From Alteromonas lipotrueae (GTDB lineage Bacteria > Pseudomonadota > Gammaproteobacteria > Enterobacterales > Alteromonadaceae), in NCBI RefSeq assembly GCF_019249215.1, contig NZ_JAESDI010000007.1, forward strand, positions 186,001-250,000: DNA of 64,000 nucleotides, read 5' to 3'. Below the pieces are notes generated by a model, which was not told where the DNA came from, searched no databases, and saw only the letters and a program-made list of their open reading frames with translations. Within the stretch, counting starts at the first letter, position 1, and each line of letters begins with the position of its first letter. Positions 9,659-19,598 of this stretch are shown here, piece by piece. The position numbers and the translations under genes are program-made.

Positions 9659-10657
9659 ATGTCTAACAATAAAGAAATTCTATTGGTCAATCGCCCAAAC
9701 GATAGAAAAATTGGTCCCCATTTGTTCGAAACTCGTGAGCAAGCTATTCCTTCTCCGGGTGAAGGTGAAATACTGATCAAACAAACTTACATGTCACTCG
9801 ACCCTGCAATGCTAGGTTGGATGAGTGAAGATCGTGAAAGTTACATCCCTCCTGTCGAGCTTGGTGAAGTCATGCGCTCAAGCGGTGTGGGTGAAGTAAT
9901 AGAGTCTAATAACGCGGATTTCTCTGTTGGCGACAAACTCATGGGGATGACCGGCTGGCGAGAATACTTGGTGAGTAGTGGTGAAGGCTTCAATAAACTT
10001 CAGCCAGGTATTACCGAAGAAATGGCCCTTTGCGTATTTGCGCTTCCTGGTTTAACCGCTACCACGGGCTTATATAACTTTGGTGAGCCTAAAGAAGGTG
10101 AAACCTTGGTTGTCACTGGCGCTGCTGGCTCAGTAGGCTCGATAGTTGGTCAGCTCGCAAAAGCAGACGGCCTTCGCGTTATTGGCGTAGTAGGCAGTGA
10201 TGAAAAAGCAGACTGGATTATCAACGAACTCGGCTTCGACGGTGCCGTAAACTACAAAACTGACGATTTAGAAGCGAAATTAACTGAGCTCACCCCCGAT
10301 AAAATTGACGTGTTCTTTGAAAACACCGGCGGCCCTATTCAACATCATATTTTCAATCGTATGAATACGCATGGCCGTATTGTGGTCTGCGGCATGATTG
10401 CCGATTATCAATCGGAACAGCCTGCTCCCGGCCCGAACTGGATCCCATTAATTAAAAAACGCATTAACGTTCGCGGGTTTGCCATGCCTGATCATTGGGG
10501 CGAAGTACCTCAACTTGTTGCAAAGCTATCGCCCTACGTACAACAAGGCAAGATTCAATATCGCTCTCATATGGTTGAGGGGATCGAGTCGGCAGTAGCG
10601 GGTTTGCAGATGCTGTTTTCTGGAGATAACAAAGGAAAAATGATCGTTAAACTTTAA
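9659..10657 (+). CDS. Zinc-free MDR family NADP-dependent oxidoreductase (CurA-like)
   Basis: 332-residue medium-chain dehydrogenase/reductase of the leukotriene B4 dehydrogenase/CurA group, which reduces carbon-carbon double bonds of enones using NADPH. Visible are the N-terminal GroES-like domain (residues 1-120), the cofactor fold with VTGAAGSVGSIVGQLAK near 150, and the FENTGGPIQ and VVCGMIADY stretches usual in this group. No catalytic zinc cysteines are seen. A strong AGGAGA ribosome binding site precedes the ATG. Probably detoxifies reactive aldehydes or enones; the natural substrate is unknown. Transcribed alone. Confidence 0.88.
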   Translation: MSNNKEILLVNRPNDRKIGPHLFETREQAIPSPGEGEILIKQTYMSLDPAMLGWMSEDRESYIPPVELGEVMRSSGVGEVIESNNADFSVGDKLMGMTGWREYLVSSGEGFNKLQPGITEEMALCVFALPGLTATTGLYNFGEPKEGETLVVTGAAGSVGSIVGQLAKADGLRVIGVVGSDEKADWIINELGFDGAVNYKTDDLEAKLTELTPDKIDVFFENTGGPIQHHIFNRMNTHGRIVVCGMIADYQSEQPAPGPNWIPLIKKRINVRGFAMPDHWGEVPQLVAKLSPYVQQGKIQYRSHMVEGIESAVAGLQMLFSGDNKGKMIVKL

Positions 10658-10680
10658 GCCTAACGCTTATGTTTTCTACA

Positions 10681-11769
10681 TTAACTATCGACGCTAATTT
10701 CACTTAGCGTCGATAGTAAATAAGTCCCCTTCCCCGCAGACTTTGCTTGGTAAAGCTCATTATCAGCTTGGTTAATTAAGCCTTCTAATGTTTGCCCTTT
10801 CACATTATTAACAACCACTGCACCAATAGAGCAAGAGACGGTTTTCGCTGACGCATTTGGTGCATGTGGTAAGGCTTTTTCATCCCATGTATCGAGTATT
10901 TGCTGGCAGCTTTTTTCTACTTGCCTTGCGCAAAATCCACTAACAATAACCATAAACTCTTCGCCGCCATAACGCCCCAAAATATCGGTTTGTCGTTGAA
11001 ATACAGCGCGCATCACATCGGCCTGCGCCACAATGGCATCATCACCTTGTTGGTGACCGAAGGCATCGTTGTATTTCTTAAAGTCGTCTAAATCGAGCAT
11101 AAATACAGCGAAAGAAAGGTTCTGCCTTTTACTGAGCGACAGTAATCTCTCGCCTTCTTTCATCAGCGCGCGTCTATTAAGAAGATTGGTTAACGGATCT
11201 TCTCGACTTAAGGTGTTTAGCTTTTTATTTGTTGATTTTAAAAGAATAACTATTCTGTCTAATCGATATTTTGCATAAGCACATATAAATAACGAGCCTA
11301 CCACAAATGACGTTGAAATCATGACGCGGTCGCCATATACCGGCGCTATTACCATTAACCCCATAAACCCAGCGATGCTTATTACCGATGCCACCAGCGC
11401 CAGCTTGTAAGTAACACCCAACGCGAATACACAATAGAATGCATATAAAATCGTGCCCTCGTAAGGAAAAGCAAATTGGTGTAATACCCAACTTTGGTAA
11501 ATAAGCACATAATTCGCAAAAGTTAACACCACCATCAACCCAGCAAAAATCCAGCTCTTGGCAGCATAAAAGAATCGAAAGAACGAAAGTACAATAACCG
11601 TAAAAATGATGGGCAATTGATACATAAGACGGTTTTGCAAATAAAACTCGTACAAGGGGGACGGTAACATCACCATATCCGCGAGAACAAAAGAGGCTAA
11701 CAACAAAGCGCCGATAATAAGAGCAACACGAAGTCTTAAAATCTCTCTATGCTTTCCAACCACTTCCAC
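10681..11769 (-). CDS. Membrane diguanylate cyclase
   Basis: 362-residue protein with about six membrane helices (residues 15-170) and a C-terminal GGDEF domain (190-350) that makes cyclic di-GMP. The domain starts with SREDPLTNLLNRRAL and carries an intact GGEEF at residues 268-272. An RQTD inhibitory-site motif lies exactly five residues before it, so the enzyme should be active and feedback-controlled. It lies 47 bases downstream of a hybrid histidine kinase and may be the output arm of that signalling set. Confidence 0.9.
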   Translation of the reverse strand: MEVVGKHREILRLRVALIIGALLLASFVLADMVMLPSPLYEFYLQNRLMYQLPIIFTVIVLSFFRFFYAAKSWIFAGLMVVLTFANYVLIYQSWVLHQFAFPYEGTILYAFYCVFALGVTYKLALVASVISIAGFMGLMVIAPVYGDRVMISTSFVVGSLFICAYAKYRLDRIVILLKSTNKKLNTLSREDPLTNLLNRRALMKEGERLLSLSKRQNLSFAVFMLDLDDFKKYNDAFGHQQGDDAIVAQADVMRAVFQRQTDILGRYGGEEFMVIVSGFCARQVEKSCQQILDTWDEKALPHAPNASAKTVSCSIGAVVVNNVKGQTLEGLINQADNELYQAKSAGKGTYLLSTLSEISVDS

Positions 11770-11816
11770 CTGCTTCTCCCAACATGGGTAACCTCTTTCA
11801 GTAAGTATAGACGCTT

Positions 11817-13718
11817 CTATAAGACTAGCTTAAGTAGACTATCTTTTAATGCTTCAATGGTGATAGGTTTGGTGACCACGTCGTTCATACCATCCTGTTT
11901 AAAGGCGTCATGGCGCTCTTTAAAGGCTTCTGCTGTTAGCCCGATAATAGGGACTTGGCTTGCGTCACTTGGTAAACTTCGAATGCGTCTAGTGGCTTCA
12001 ACACCATCCATCACAGGCATATGAATATCCATAAAGATAACGTCGAATTTTTCCTCTTCAACTTTAACGGCTGCTTTTAAACCGTTGTCGACATGAGTAA
12101 CCGTGCACCCAAGTTGTTCTAACAGTGCTTGAGCCACCACAGCATTTATCGCATTGTCTTCTGCCAGTAATACACTAATACCCGGTTTAAGGATTATATT
12201 TTTATTTAGGTTACTTTGCGCTTCTTGCAGTGACGCGCTATCAATAACACGAGCGCTTACCATGACAGACATTGTGAAACACGACCCTTCACCCACTTGG
12301 CTTGCCACTTTGACATCGCCACCTAATAGTTGCGATAGCTCTTTAGCAATGGATAAACCTAAACCGGTACCACCATAACGACGGGAAATAGAAGAATCAG
12401 ATTGAGTAAACTTATCGAAAATATGTTCAAGCCTATCTGGTTCTATACCAATTCCTGTATCTTTCACAGAAATGACTAAACGGTTTTCTTCTACCGTTGG
12501 ACCGGCTACGTTTTTAAGACTCGCTGTAACCGTCACCGTGCCTTTGTGCGTAAATTTGATGGCGTTACTGGCTAGGTTAATCACTATCTGGCGCAGTTTA
12601 GTCACATCACTCGTGACCATTACCGAGTCCAAATTCTTACTTTTATATTCTAACCGCGTGTGGTTTGCACTCGCATTAATACCTAACAAGGTAATAAGAT
12701 CGTTCAGCATGCTATCTAAATTAAATTCAGTCACATCAACGTCTGACATGCCAGATTCAATTTTGGATAAATCGAGTACGTCATTGATCACATTGGCAAG
12801 AATGGTAGCTGAAGAGCGTAAATCTGAAGCATATTGCTTTTGCTTGTCATCTAACGGCGTATCTAGCAATAAAGTAGCAAGCCCTTGAATACCATTTAAC
12901 GGCGTGCGAATTTCGTGGCTCATGACGGCAAGAAAGTCCGTTTTGGCTTTATTGGCAGCTTGTGCCCGTTCCACATAATTTTCGATGTCTGCAGACATCG
13001 CTTCGACATCTTGGGCTAATTCACTCAACTCATCTTTGCCGCTGACATCAATGCTTACCCGTTTATGATTACCTGCGATACTGCTTGTCGCATTCTTAAT
13101 TTTGCCGATAGGGGAAATCACAAAATACTGGGTAATTTTTCCTATAGATAAACTCACCAAAATCACCGTAAACAAGGTAATAGCAATGGTCAGCCAGGCT
13201 ATTTTTGACAATGATAATTCTAGCTCATCGGTAGATTGGCTAACCGTAAGCTTCCAGTTCCAAGGGTCGAACTTACTACAGGCAAAGAGTACATCTTGGT
13301 CTCTCCATTCAGACTCGCCAAATGCAATATCGGTAGCATTGATAGTGGTAATGTTAGCGTTAGCGGTATTGATGGGCGCCCACTCTTCATAGGTACTAAA
13401 TAGCTCAGCGCCAGTAGACTTATCGCTTACCGCAAAATGCTTACCAGTTGACTGATGAAGCTCTGCTAACTCGTCAAATACCTCTTTTTGATAGGCATCT
13501 CTAAATACAGGCACATTTTCTAAACCCGAATCCACTAACAAATCGTGCCGCTCTCGCACAAACTCAATAAAGGTTAATGACAGAGTTTGAGTCAGTAACT
13601 GATACTCTCGCTCTCTCACTGATTCATAAGCCGTCAAATAGGCCCAATAGCCCGTTAGCGCCATTCCTGTAAACAGAATGGGGATATAAATAGCTAAAAG
13701 CTTCGACTTAATTCGCAT
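11817..13718 (-). CDS. Hybrid sensor histidine kinase with C-terminal receiver
   Basis: 633-residue inner membrane sensor. Order: helix at 7-28, periplasmic sensing region at about 30-170, helix at 172-194, HAMP linker, dimerisation/phosphoacceptor domain with [11 protein letters not shown] (His268), ATPase domain with N box ([13 protein letters not shown]) and G boxes ([16 protein letters not shown]), then a receiver ([24 protein letters not shown] with the acceptor aspartate) that ends the protein. There is no Hpt domain, so a separate Hpt or response regulator is needed. It lies 20 bases after a periplasmic binding protein gene, which suggests that protein presents a ligand to the sensing domain. 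Confidence 0.93.
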   Translation of the reverse strand: MRIKSKLLAIYIPILFTGMALTGYWAYLTAYESVREREYQLLTQTLSLTFIEFVRERHDLLVDSGLENVPVFRDAYQKEVFDELAELHQSTGKHFAVSDKSTGAELFSTYEEWAPINTANANITTINATDIAFGESEWRDQDVLFACSKFDPWNWKLTVSQSTDELELSLSKIAWLTIAITLFTVILVSLSIGKITQYFVISPIGKIKNATSSIAGNHKRVSIDVSGKDELSELAQDVEAMSADIENYVERAQAANKAKTDFLAVMSHEIRTPLNGIQGLATLLLDTPLDDKQKQYASDLRSSATILANVINDVLDLSKIESGMSDVDVTEFNLDSMLNDLITLLGINASANHTRLEYKSKNLDSVMVTSDVTKLRQIVINLASNAIKFTHKGTVTVTASLKNVAGPTVEENRLVISVKDTGIGIEPDRLEHIFDKFTQSDSSISRRYGGTGLGLSIAKELSQLLGGDVKVASQVGEGSCFTMSVMVSARVIDSASLQEAQSNLNKNIILKPGISVLLAEDNAINAVVAQALLEQLGCTVTHVDNGLKAAVKVEEEKFDVIFMDIHMPVMDGVEATRRIRSLPSDASQVPIIGLTAEAFKERHDAFKQDGMNDVVTKPITIEALKDSLLKLVL

Positions 13719-13737
13719 AAATATCTGGTACTACTCT

Positions 13738-14760
13738 TTATTGATAAACGTGCTCTTTCGATAACTTTAAATACGTCGAGGGAATAGGAATGTGCATCTT
13801 TATGGCGGTAGATACATTCACCCCTATTGTGTATTTATCCATTCTAGTGACAGCCATGGTATTCGCCCTCTCGCCACTTAAGATCCTCTTGGCGCGTAAT
13901 GCACCTGATTTACCGATACTCTTTTCATCTGCTACAACGCCAAGTAACGCACCTTGCTGTACAGACTCTATACTTTCGGCAAAAATCGGTAATAGTTTAG
14001 TTTCTTTGTAAATAACATTAATGAGATCGTCGGCTTGAAGCAAGGGGCCAGTGGAAAGCCAATAAGCATCGAGGCCAGATGTTTCTACTTTTTCTTTAAG
14101 CACTTCCACTATACCAGCACGCATAGCACCTAACCCTAAAGTGCCTTCAACATAGGCGGTGCTCACCGTCACAAACTTCACGTTATCATACTGACTCTCG
14201 AGTGCTAACAGGCTTTCTACCGAACTTTTTGAAGATGGGTATTCTGAGTGCACCAGCCCAATAGTGATGGGTTCCTCCAGTGCAGAGGCTTTTAGTAAGC
14301 CATCAAGCATATCCAACTTCACCTTGGCATCTAATACGTGAGATTCACCGGTTATGTTTGACGTGCTATGTTCGCCAAACGCAGTGACTATGCCCTCTTT
14401 TACAGGGTCTGCCACTGTCATAAATAAAGTAGGAATCTCAGCCGCAGCGGAAAAGTTGTAAACCGCCCTAGTGGCAAGCGTAGCAATTGGTACTAACAGG
14501 TCCGGCGCTGCTTGCTCGGTGATTGTTTCCACAATAGACCTCGCCTTTTCTTCTAGACCCTCTGCATTATATATTTCTACGTCTATTTCATGATCGGGCA
14601 TAACCAGCGTAAGTTCATCGATAAAGGCATCTTTTGTATTTATCACTACCGGTAAAGGACCCGTTTCTATTATGACCACACGTAGTGGTTTAGCGTTAAC
14701 CTGAGCGTGAAATACAAAACAAAGGAGTATACTCACAATGAGTAGTGACGTTTTTTTCAT
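13738..14760 (-). CDS. ABC_sub_bind family periplasmic substrate-binding protein
   Basis: 340-residue secreted protein (signal peptide to about residue 23, QVNA) with the two-lobe fold of the ABC_sub_bind/TrpX-like family (PF04392), recognised by LLVPIATLATRAVYN, LFMTVADPVKEGIV and the closing VNVSTAIKMHI region. In other bacteria such proteins feed ABC importers of amino acids or aromatic compounds. Here no permease or ATPase lies nearby; the next genes are a hybrid kinase and a diguanylate cyclase on the same strand. A sensory rather than transport role is the best reading, but this is inference from context. Confidence 0.8.
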   Translation of the reverse strand: MKKTSLLIVSILLCFVFHAQVNAKPLRVVIIETGPLPVVINTKDAFIDELTLVMPDHEIDVEIYNAEGLEEKARSIVETITEQAAPDLLVPIATLATRAVYNFSAAAEIPTLFMTVADPVKEGIVTAFGEHSTSNITGESHVLDAKVKLDMLDGLLKASALEEPITIGLVHSEYPSSKSSVESLLALESQYDNVKFVTVSTAYVEGTLGLGAMRAGIVEVLKEKVETSGLDAYWLSTGPLLQADDLINVIYKETKLLPIFAESIESVQQGALLGVVADEKSIGKSGALRAKRILSGERANTMAVTRMDKYTIGVNVSTAIKMHIPIPSTYLKLSKEHVYQ

Positions 14761-15167
14761 CTTTATTTAGCCCAACTATTAAGCTTGTGAGTAGGTGATT
14801 AGTTTGAAATATCATAGTGTTAATCGACTTCGCTGCATAGCTGAAGTTCGTATAATATAGGCTTAAAACACCCATCAGTGTGATTGTAGGTAGTTTGCGC
14901 TAGATTAAGCGTTAAAAAGTGCCCTAGCGTACTAACCATCTATGATTTGGAGCCCATTATAATTTAAGGGCCATATAAAATGCCTAACCCGTTACGGCTA
15001 AACCTATCAAGGATAATAACCATATTATGAGGCGAATAAAATCTCTTATCCCTAGTACTCCCCCAAATATATGTTCTAGCAAAAAAATGACAACGCTAGG
15101 TATAGGTTTAAGCCTATGCCTGGCAAGCTTTTCGCCTATCGCTAACAACGAAATGAGGAACCAGAAA
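14761..15167. other. Intergenic region between binding-protein and cupin genes
   Basis: About 400 bases with the divergent promoters. The cupin reading frame extends upstream in phase to 15027 and would encode a signal-like hydrophobic stretch, but the ribosome binding site supports the later start. A minus-strand 79-residue hydrophobic frame (14984-15223) overlaps the cupin start; I treat it as chance. Confidence 0.4.
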
Positions 15168-15683
15168 ATGACGAACAATAATATGAAGACGTTAACGAAA
15201 GAACAAGTCATTGAACAACTCAACCTCTCTCATCACTTCGAAGGTGGGTATTTTCGCCAAAGCTTTAAAGCGGATCACAGAGACAAAGTAACAACGGCGC
15301 GTGGTGAACGCACCACCATGACCGCTATTTATTATATGCTTACGAACGACAATAGTATTGACCATTTTCATACTAAGTATTCCGATGGCATTGAGTTTTA
15401 CCATATGGGCTCGCCCATTACTTACCATATGATTTACCCAGATGGCCATTACGAAAAAGTGGTAGTAGGGCCTGATATTGCCAACGGCCAGCAGTTGCAG
15501 CTTGCTGTTCCCGGTGGCACTTATAAAGCGGCCGAATTAACTGATGGCGACTATGGTTTGGTGAGCGAAGCGGTATCCCCTGGGTGGGAGCCTGAAGATA
15601 TGATTGAAGTTTTTCAGCATGAATTGTTAGAAAAATTCCCTCAGCATAAAGCGCTTATTGAGCGCCTTGCGAATAAGAAATAA
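15168..15683 (+). CDS. Cupin family protein (DUF985/Cupin_5)
   Basis: About 171-residue single-domain cupin of the DUF985 family, whose biochemical role is not established. Recognised by HHFEGGYFRQSF, TAIYYMLTNDNSIDHFH, the YHMGSPITYHMI strand and the closing LVSEAVSPGWEPEDMI. The start at ATG 15168 is chosen because GAGGAA at 15155-15160 is seven bases upstream and the family normally begins near here. A longer in-frame start at 15027 would add a signal-peptide-like segment. Transcribed alone, with its own terminator. Confidence 0.85.
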   Translation: MTNNNMKTLTKEQVIEQLNLSHHFEGGYFRQSFKADHRDKVTTARGERTTMTAIYYMLTNDNSIDHFHTKYSDGIEFYHMGSPITYHMIYPDGHYEKVVVGPDIANGQQLQLAVPGGTYKAAELTDGDYGLVSEAVSPGWEPEDMIEVFQHELLEKFPQHKALIERLANKK

Positions 15684-15700
15684 TGCCCGTTGCTACACGT

Positions 15701-15727
15701 AAAAAGCCTGCTCTTAGCAGGCTTTTC
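15701..15727. terminator. Intrinsic terminator after the cupin gene
   Basis: Eleven-base stem AAAAGCCTGCT / AGCAGGCTTTT with a three-base loop, between convergent genes. Confidence 0.88.
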
Positions 15728-15794
15728 TAATTCCATTCAAAGTGTCATATCCACATTTAGAGATAGGCGCATTTCTGCTAGACGTTGGTTTCGA

Positions 15795-16787
15795 CTACAT
15801 TTTCACTTCGGCCAAAAGCGCAACGCTTTTTAGTCGTGCCTCTAGATTATGAATGGGCATTGAAACAATTAACTCATCCACTTCTGTGGCTTCTACAAAC
15901 TTAGCTAACTGCGTGGTTACCGTCGCTTTTGAGCCTACTAACGCATAACGCAATACATGAGACAGCATAGCGTAATCGGCTTCGCTGCAAATATTAGATA
16001 AATCATCTACAGGTTTAGCGAAAGGCTTATTCAGCCCGCGCCGCATATTCATAAACTGCTGTTGAACCGACGTGAACAAGTACTGAGCTTCTTCATCGGT
16101 ATCGGCTACAACCGCCATTAACCCCGCCATCACGTGAGGCGTTTCTTGCTGCGCTGATGGTTTAAACATAGAACGATAAACATGCAAGGCATCGAACAGC
16201 TGGTCTGGTGCAAAGTGCGACGCAAAAGAATAAGGCAACCCAACCGATGCAGCCAATTGCGCACTGTATAAACTTGAACCCAACAACCATAACGGAATAT
16301 GTGTGTTGGCACCCGGCACCGCGATAATTTTCTGCCCAGGCTCTGGGGCTCCCAAATAATGTTGAAGCTCTTTTATGTCATCAGGGTAGGTGTCTACATG
16401 CGCGTTGCTGCTAAGGTTGCGACGCAATGCTTTTGCGGTAGCCATGTCGGTACCTGGGGCTCGGCCAAGCCCTAAATCTATGCGACCTGGGTACAAGGTT
16501 TCCAACGTACCGAATTGCTCGGCGATAACCAATGGTGCGTGATTTGGTAGCATTACACCACCTGCACCTACACGAATGTGGTTAGTAGCGCCGGCAATGT
16601 TGCCTAACATAACGGCGGTAGCAGAACTCGCCACACCATGCATACCGTGATGTTCTGCCAACCACACACGTTGATATCCACTACGCTCAGCTTGCTTAGC
16701 TAACTCTCGCGAGTTACTTAATGCATCGCTTATGCTTTGCCCGTCTGAAATAGGGGCAAGATCGAGTAGTGAAAGGGGTAATGACAT
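15795..16787 (-). CDS. LLM class flavin-dependent oxidoreductase (luciferase-like)
   Basis: 330-residue luciferase-like monooxygenase fold enzyme, which uses reduced FMN to oxygenate a substrate. The N-terminus ([11 protein letters not shown], then [10 protein letters not shown]) and the [29 protein letters not shown] segment mark the YhbW/MsnO8 subgroup often annotated as alkanal monooxygenase-like. Full length for the group. No pathway partner is adjacent: the next gene is a serine hydrolase 95 bases upstream on the same strand. Substrate unknown. Confidence 0.88.
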   Translation of the reverse strand: MSLPLSLLDLAPISDGQSISDALSNSRELAKQAERSGYQRVWLAEHHGMHGVASSATAVMLGNIAGATNHIRVGAGGVMLPNHAPLVIAEQFGTLETLYPGRIDLGLGRAPGTDMATAKALRRNLSSNAHVDTYPDDIKELQHYLGAPEPGQKIIAVPGANTHIPLWLLGSSLYSAQLAASVGLPYSFASHFAPDQLFDALHVYRSMFKPSAQQETPHVMAGLMAVVADTDEEAQYLFTSVQQQFMNMRRGLNKPFAKPVDDLSNICSEADYAMLSHVLRYALVGSKATVTTQLAKFVEATEVDELIVSMPIHNLEARLKSVALLAEVKM

Positions 16788-16881
16788 GGCTAACCTCGTA
16801 AACGTTTTTTGCAGTGTATCGCAAACTCAATATACGCCGAAAGGCTTTGCCACGGTTCACACGAGATACGCGATATTAGGT

Positions 16882-18219
16882 TTACTCTCGAGTAAACCTA
16901 AACTTCCCGCCGCCTTGTTGTAACTCGAAGCGAGTATAGTCAACTAGACCGCCGGCATTTTCAAACACAATAACAATACCTGCTGGCGTGAAACGAAATT
17001 CCGAGGCTGAATACGGAGTAAGACCAAGTACCGGTTGACCTGTAGCTTTCGCCGTTAGCACACTATCATCGACTTTTAACGTGATATTCAGAGGAATGTC
17101 TGGGGAGATAAACACACCTTCGTAGTTAACAAGGTATTCTTGCGCAAGCTCCACTGGCATCTGGGTCAAGTCAGGTATTTCATAATCAAGGCCATAATAA
17201 ATACTCAATACGGCTATATTGATATCGTTCAGCGCATAATTTAACCCATTGGAAACCAGGCTTAAAACAACGTTATCGTCAGCAAAATAAGCCACGACTG
17301 AATTAAAACCGTCAATTCGCCCGTTGTGTCCAAAAGCCCTTTTGTCGTGAAAGGGGAATTGCAACAAGCCACGCCCTATACCTTGATTTACCTGTTTCAT
17401 TTGGTTCAGCGAATCCTCAGAAACTAGCTCACCGGAAAAAAGGGCAGAGAGAAACAAGGCGACCTCGGTGGGCGTAGAGACAATTGCACCTGCGCCATGG
17501 GGGATACTCATATCGGAGAGGCTTGCAGGAGCCCAACCCGATGAGATAGGTTTATATGAGTTAGCTTGATTGCGCTTTACATCAATAGCCGCACCATAAA
17601 TCGTTCTCGTTAGGTTTAATGGCATGCTAATACGCTGTTTTAGTTGATGGGCGTAAGTCGCTTTCGTAATATCTTCTATGATGAAGCCCAGCAGTAAATA
17701 TCCGCTGTTCGAATAGCGCGTTTGGCTGCCTGGCTTAAAGTCACTTTCTAGCGCTTCGATAATTCCTATCATTTCACCCTTTGACTTGGGTGACGTCATA
17801 TATTGACTAAATTCAGGTTTGTTAGTGAAATTATGAATCCCACTTCGGTGGCTAAGTAACATAGAGATTGTGATCTTATCGGCATTTTTAATATTGGGAT
17901 AGAAGCCTGCCAATGTAGTATCTAAAGAAAGTTTCCCCTCCTCGATGAGCTGAAAAATCATTACAGATGTAAACACTTTAGTAATCGACCCTATGCGATA
18001 CTGAGTGTGTTTATTGGCTTTCTTCTTCGTGGCTAAATCGGCATAACCTATTGAATTTTCGTAAACAGGCTTGCCATCTTCTACCACTGCCAAACTAAAC
18101 ATTGCCTTTTCATTTTCATCAAGCGCAGCTAGATACTTATCTAATTTAGCGGTATCAAAGCTTTGCGCAGACACATTAAAAATGCAGATAAAGAGAAGTA
18201 AACTAAAGCACTTTTTCAT
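16882..18219 (-). CDS. Serine hydrolase of the class C beta-lactamase family
   Basis: 445-residue secreted protein (signal peptide to about residue 18, NVSA). The beta-lactamase/DD-peptidase-like domain has all three motifs: SxxK as SITK (Ser78-Lys81), YSN near residue 157 (RYSNSGY), and a HNG triad near 312 (FGHNGRIDGF). About 100 further residues follow, as in esterases and D-aminopeptidase-like members. It is probably a periplasmic esterase or peptidase, not a resistance enzyme; the sequence does not decide the substrate. Its stop lies 95 bases before the luciferase-like gene. Confidence 0.88.
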   Translation of the reverse strand: MKKCFSLLLFICIFNVSAQSFDTAKLDKYLAALDENEKAMFSLAVVEDGKPVYENSIGYADLATKKKANKHTQYRIGSITKVFTSVMIFQLIEEGKLSLDTTLAGFYPNIKNADKITISMLLSHRSGIHNFTNKPEFSQYMTSPKSKGEMIGIIEALESDFKPGSQTRYSNSGYLLLGFIIEDITKATYAHQLKQRISMPLNLTRTIYGAAIDVKRNQANSYKPISSGWAPASLSDMSIPHGAGAIVSTPTEVALFLSALFSGELVSEDSLNQMKQVNQGIGRGLLQFPFHDKRAFGHNGRIDGFNSVVAYFADDNVVLSLVSNGLNYALNDINIAVLSIYYGLDYEIPDLTQMPVELAQEYLVNYEGVFISPDIPLNITLKVDDSVLTAKATGQPVLGLTPYSASEFRFTPAGIVIVFENAGGLVDYTRFELQQGGGKFRFTRE

Positions 18220-18362
18220 TTTTTGCTCCTTGCAGGCTCATGCTATGAGCGAATATAAATCATTCCATTTAACTAAGCGCGTAAGCGTGCTTTGTGAAGA
18301 CTACGCTCGCCGCTGTAAACTAAGTTGCTGACCAGTCACCCATCAGTATACAGTACCACCCG

Positions 18363-19598
18363 CTACTTCGAAGAAAGTGAACTATGCAGTGCGTTTTTAT
18401 ACGCTTCAAAGGCTGGGATTGCCGAAGTGACAATAGCCGCCAAGGTAATCACACTTACCACTTTCAGCGTTTCCAGGGTAAGCAAATTCGCACTTAAAAA
18501 TAGACCATACTGAGACGCAAGCCAATCACTCGATAAGGTTAACGCTGCGCTAAGCAACCCAATCGCCGCCACAATCGCTAACAATACTAAGATTAACGCT
18601 TCTACTAATACCAAGGTAAAGATAACGCCTGGGCCTGCACCTAATACTCGCAATACGGCAATTTCGTTTTTACGCTGCTGCATAGAGGCTAACAACATAG
18701 TCGATAAACCAAACAATGAAGATATAAGCACTAAAATGCTAATCACTCGCAGTAGGTTTTCTACCGTACCCATCATTTGCCAAAGCTCGGTTAGCGCCAC
18801 GCCAGGCAGTATGGCCATAAGCCTATCTGTTTTGTAGTTGTTGATATCGCGCTGAAGTTTAAACGTTGCAAACTTTGAGGTTAACCCAAGCATTACCGCT
18901 GTTACGCTGTCTGGCGTGGTATTTACCGAGGTTGCATCGTTGAGCAATTGGCTTTGCTTTGACGCCGATAAATGAATAGCTTCAATCGCGTTTAAGCTTA
19001 CATGCACGGTTTTATCTACCGGCGTGCCAGTGGCTGAAAGTATGCCGGTGATAGTGAAAGGGGTATTGTCATGATTGGTAAAACTGGTGTTACCAATACC
19101 ATGAGAAATCACCACACTGTCTCCCACTTTATAACCCAGCTCTTTGGCCACATCAGCGCCTATCACCGCTTCAAATAAGCTCGCGAAGGCATTACCGTTT
19201 TGAAAACTGAGCGCTTGCTTGTTACCAAACTTGAAATGCTGAAAATAGTTGTCGTTCGTCCCCATTACCCGAAAGCCGCGATGAGAATCTCCTAAAGAGA
19301 TAGGAATTGCCCACTCTACTAATTTACTTTCTTGCAGTGCTTCATAGCTTGCATAGTTGATGTTACTGGTGGGGCTTCCCATCCTGAACACTGAATACAA
19401 TAAAAGATTGAGCTGACCGCTTGGGGCGCCAACGATAAGGTCGACATCTGAAATCGTACGGTTAAAGCTCTCTTTTGCCTGCTGGCGAATGTGCTCAACG
19501 CTTAGCAATACACTGATACTAATCAGCAACGAAAGAAACGTTAATATCACTGATTTTTTGCGACTACCTAAGCTACTCCACGCTAACGACACTAACAT
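18363..19598 (-). CDS. FtsX/MacB-type ABC transporter permease (Zur-linked)
   Basis: 411-residue inner membrane permease of the FtsX-like family: one N-terminal helix (residues 15-35), a large periplasmic domain (about 40-260), then three helices near the C-terminus (about 280-300, 330-355, 375-395). Its ATG overlaps the stop of the ATPase gene by one base (TAATG), so the two subunits are translationally coupled. The divergent promoter carries a Zur-like box and neighbours include DUF3299 and DUF2796 genes. This content resembles the zinc-regulated zrg cluster described in Vibrio (from memory). A role in zinc uptake is inferred from that context; FtsX-type permeases elsewhere drive periplasmic processes instead of importing ions. 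Confidence 0.85.
   Translation of the reverse strand: MLVSLAWSSLGSRKKSVILTFLSLLISISVLLSVEHIRQQAKESFNRTISDVDLIVGAPSGQLNLLLYSVFRMGSPTSNINYASYEALQESKLVEWAIPISLGDSHRGFRVMGTNDNYFQHFKFGNKQALSFQNGNAFASLFEAVIGADVAKELGYKVGDSVVISHGIGNTSFTNHDNTPFTITGILSATGTPVDKTVHVSLNAIEAIHLSASKQSQLLNDATSVNTTPDSVTAVMLGLTSKFATFKLQRDINNYKTDRLMAILPGVALTELWQMMGTVENLLRVISILVLISSLFGLSTMLLASMQQRKNEIAVLRVLGAGPGVIFTLVLVEALILVLLAIVAAIGLLSAALTLSSDWLASQYGLFLSANLLTLETLKVVSVITLAAIVTSAIPAFEAYKNALHSSLSSK

Noticed and set aside
14984..15223. 79-residue hydrophobic reading frame on the minus strand over the cupin start
   Set aside because: No ribosome binding site or homology; overlaps a well-supported cupin gene with a strong ribosome binding site on the other strand.
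16882..18219. Antibiotic resistance beta-lactamase
   Set aside because: The fold is shared with esterases and peptidases; sequence style, length and context of this and the two other serine hydrolases (36929, 53772) do not indicate resistance.
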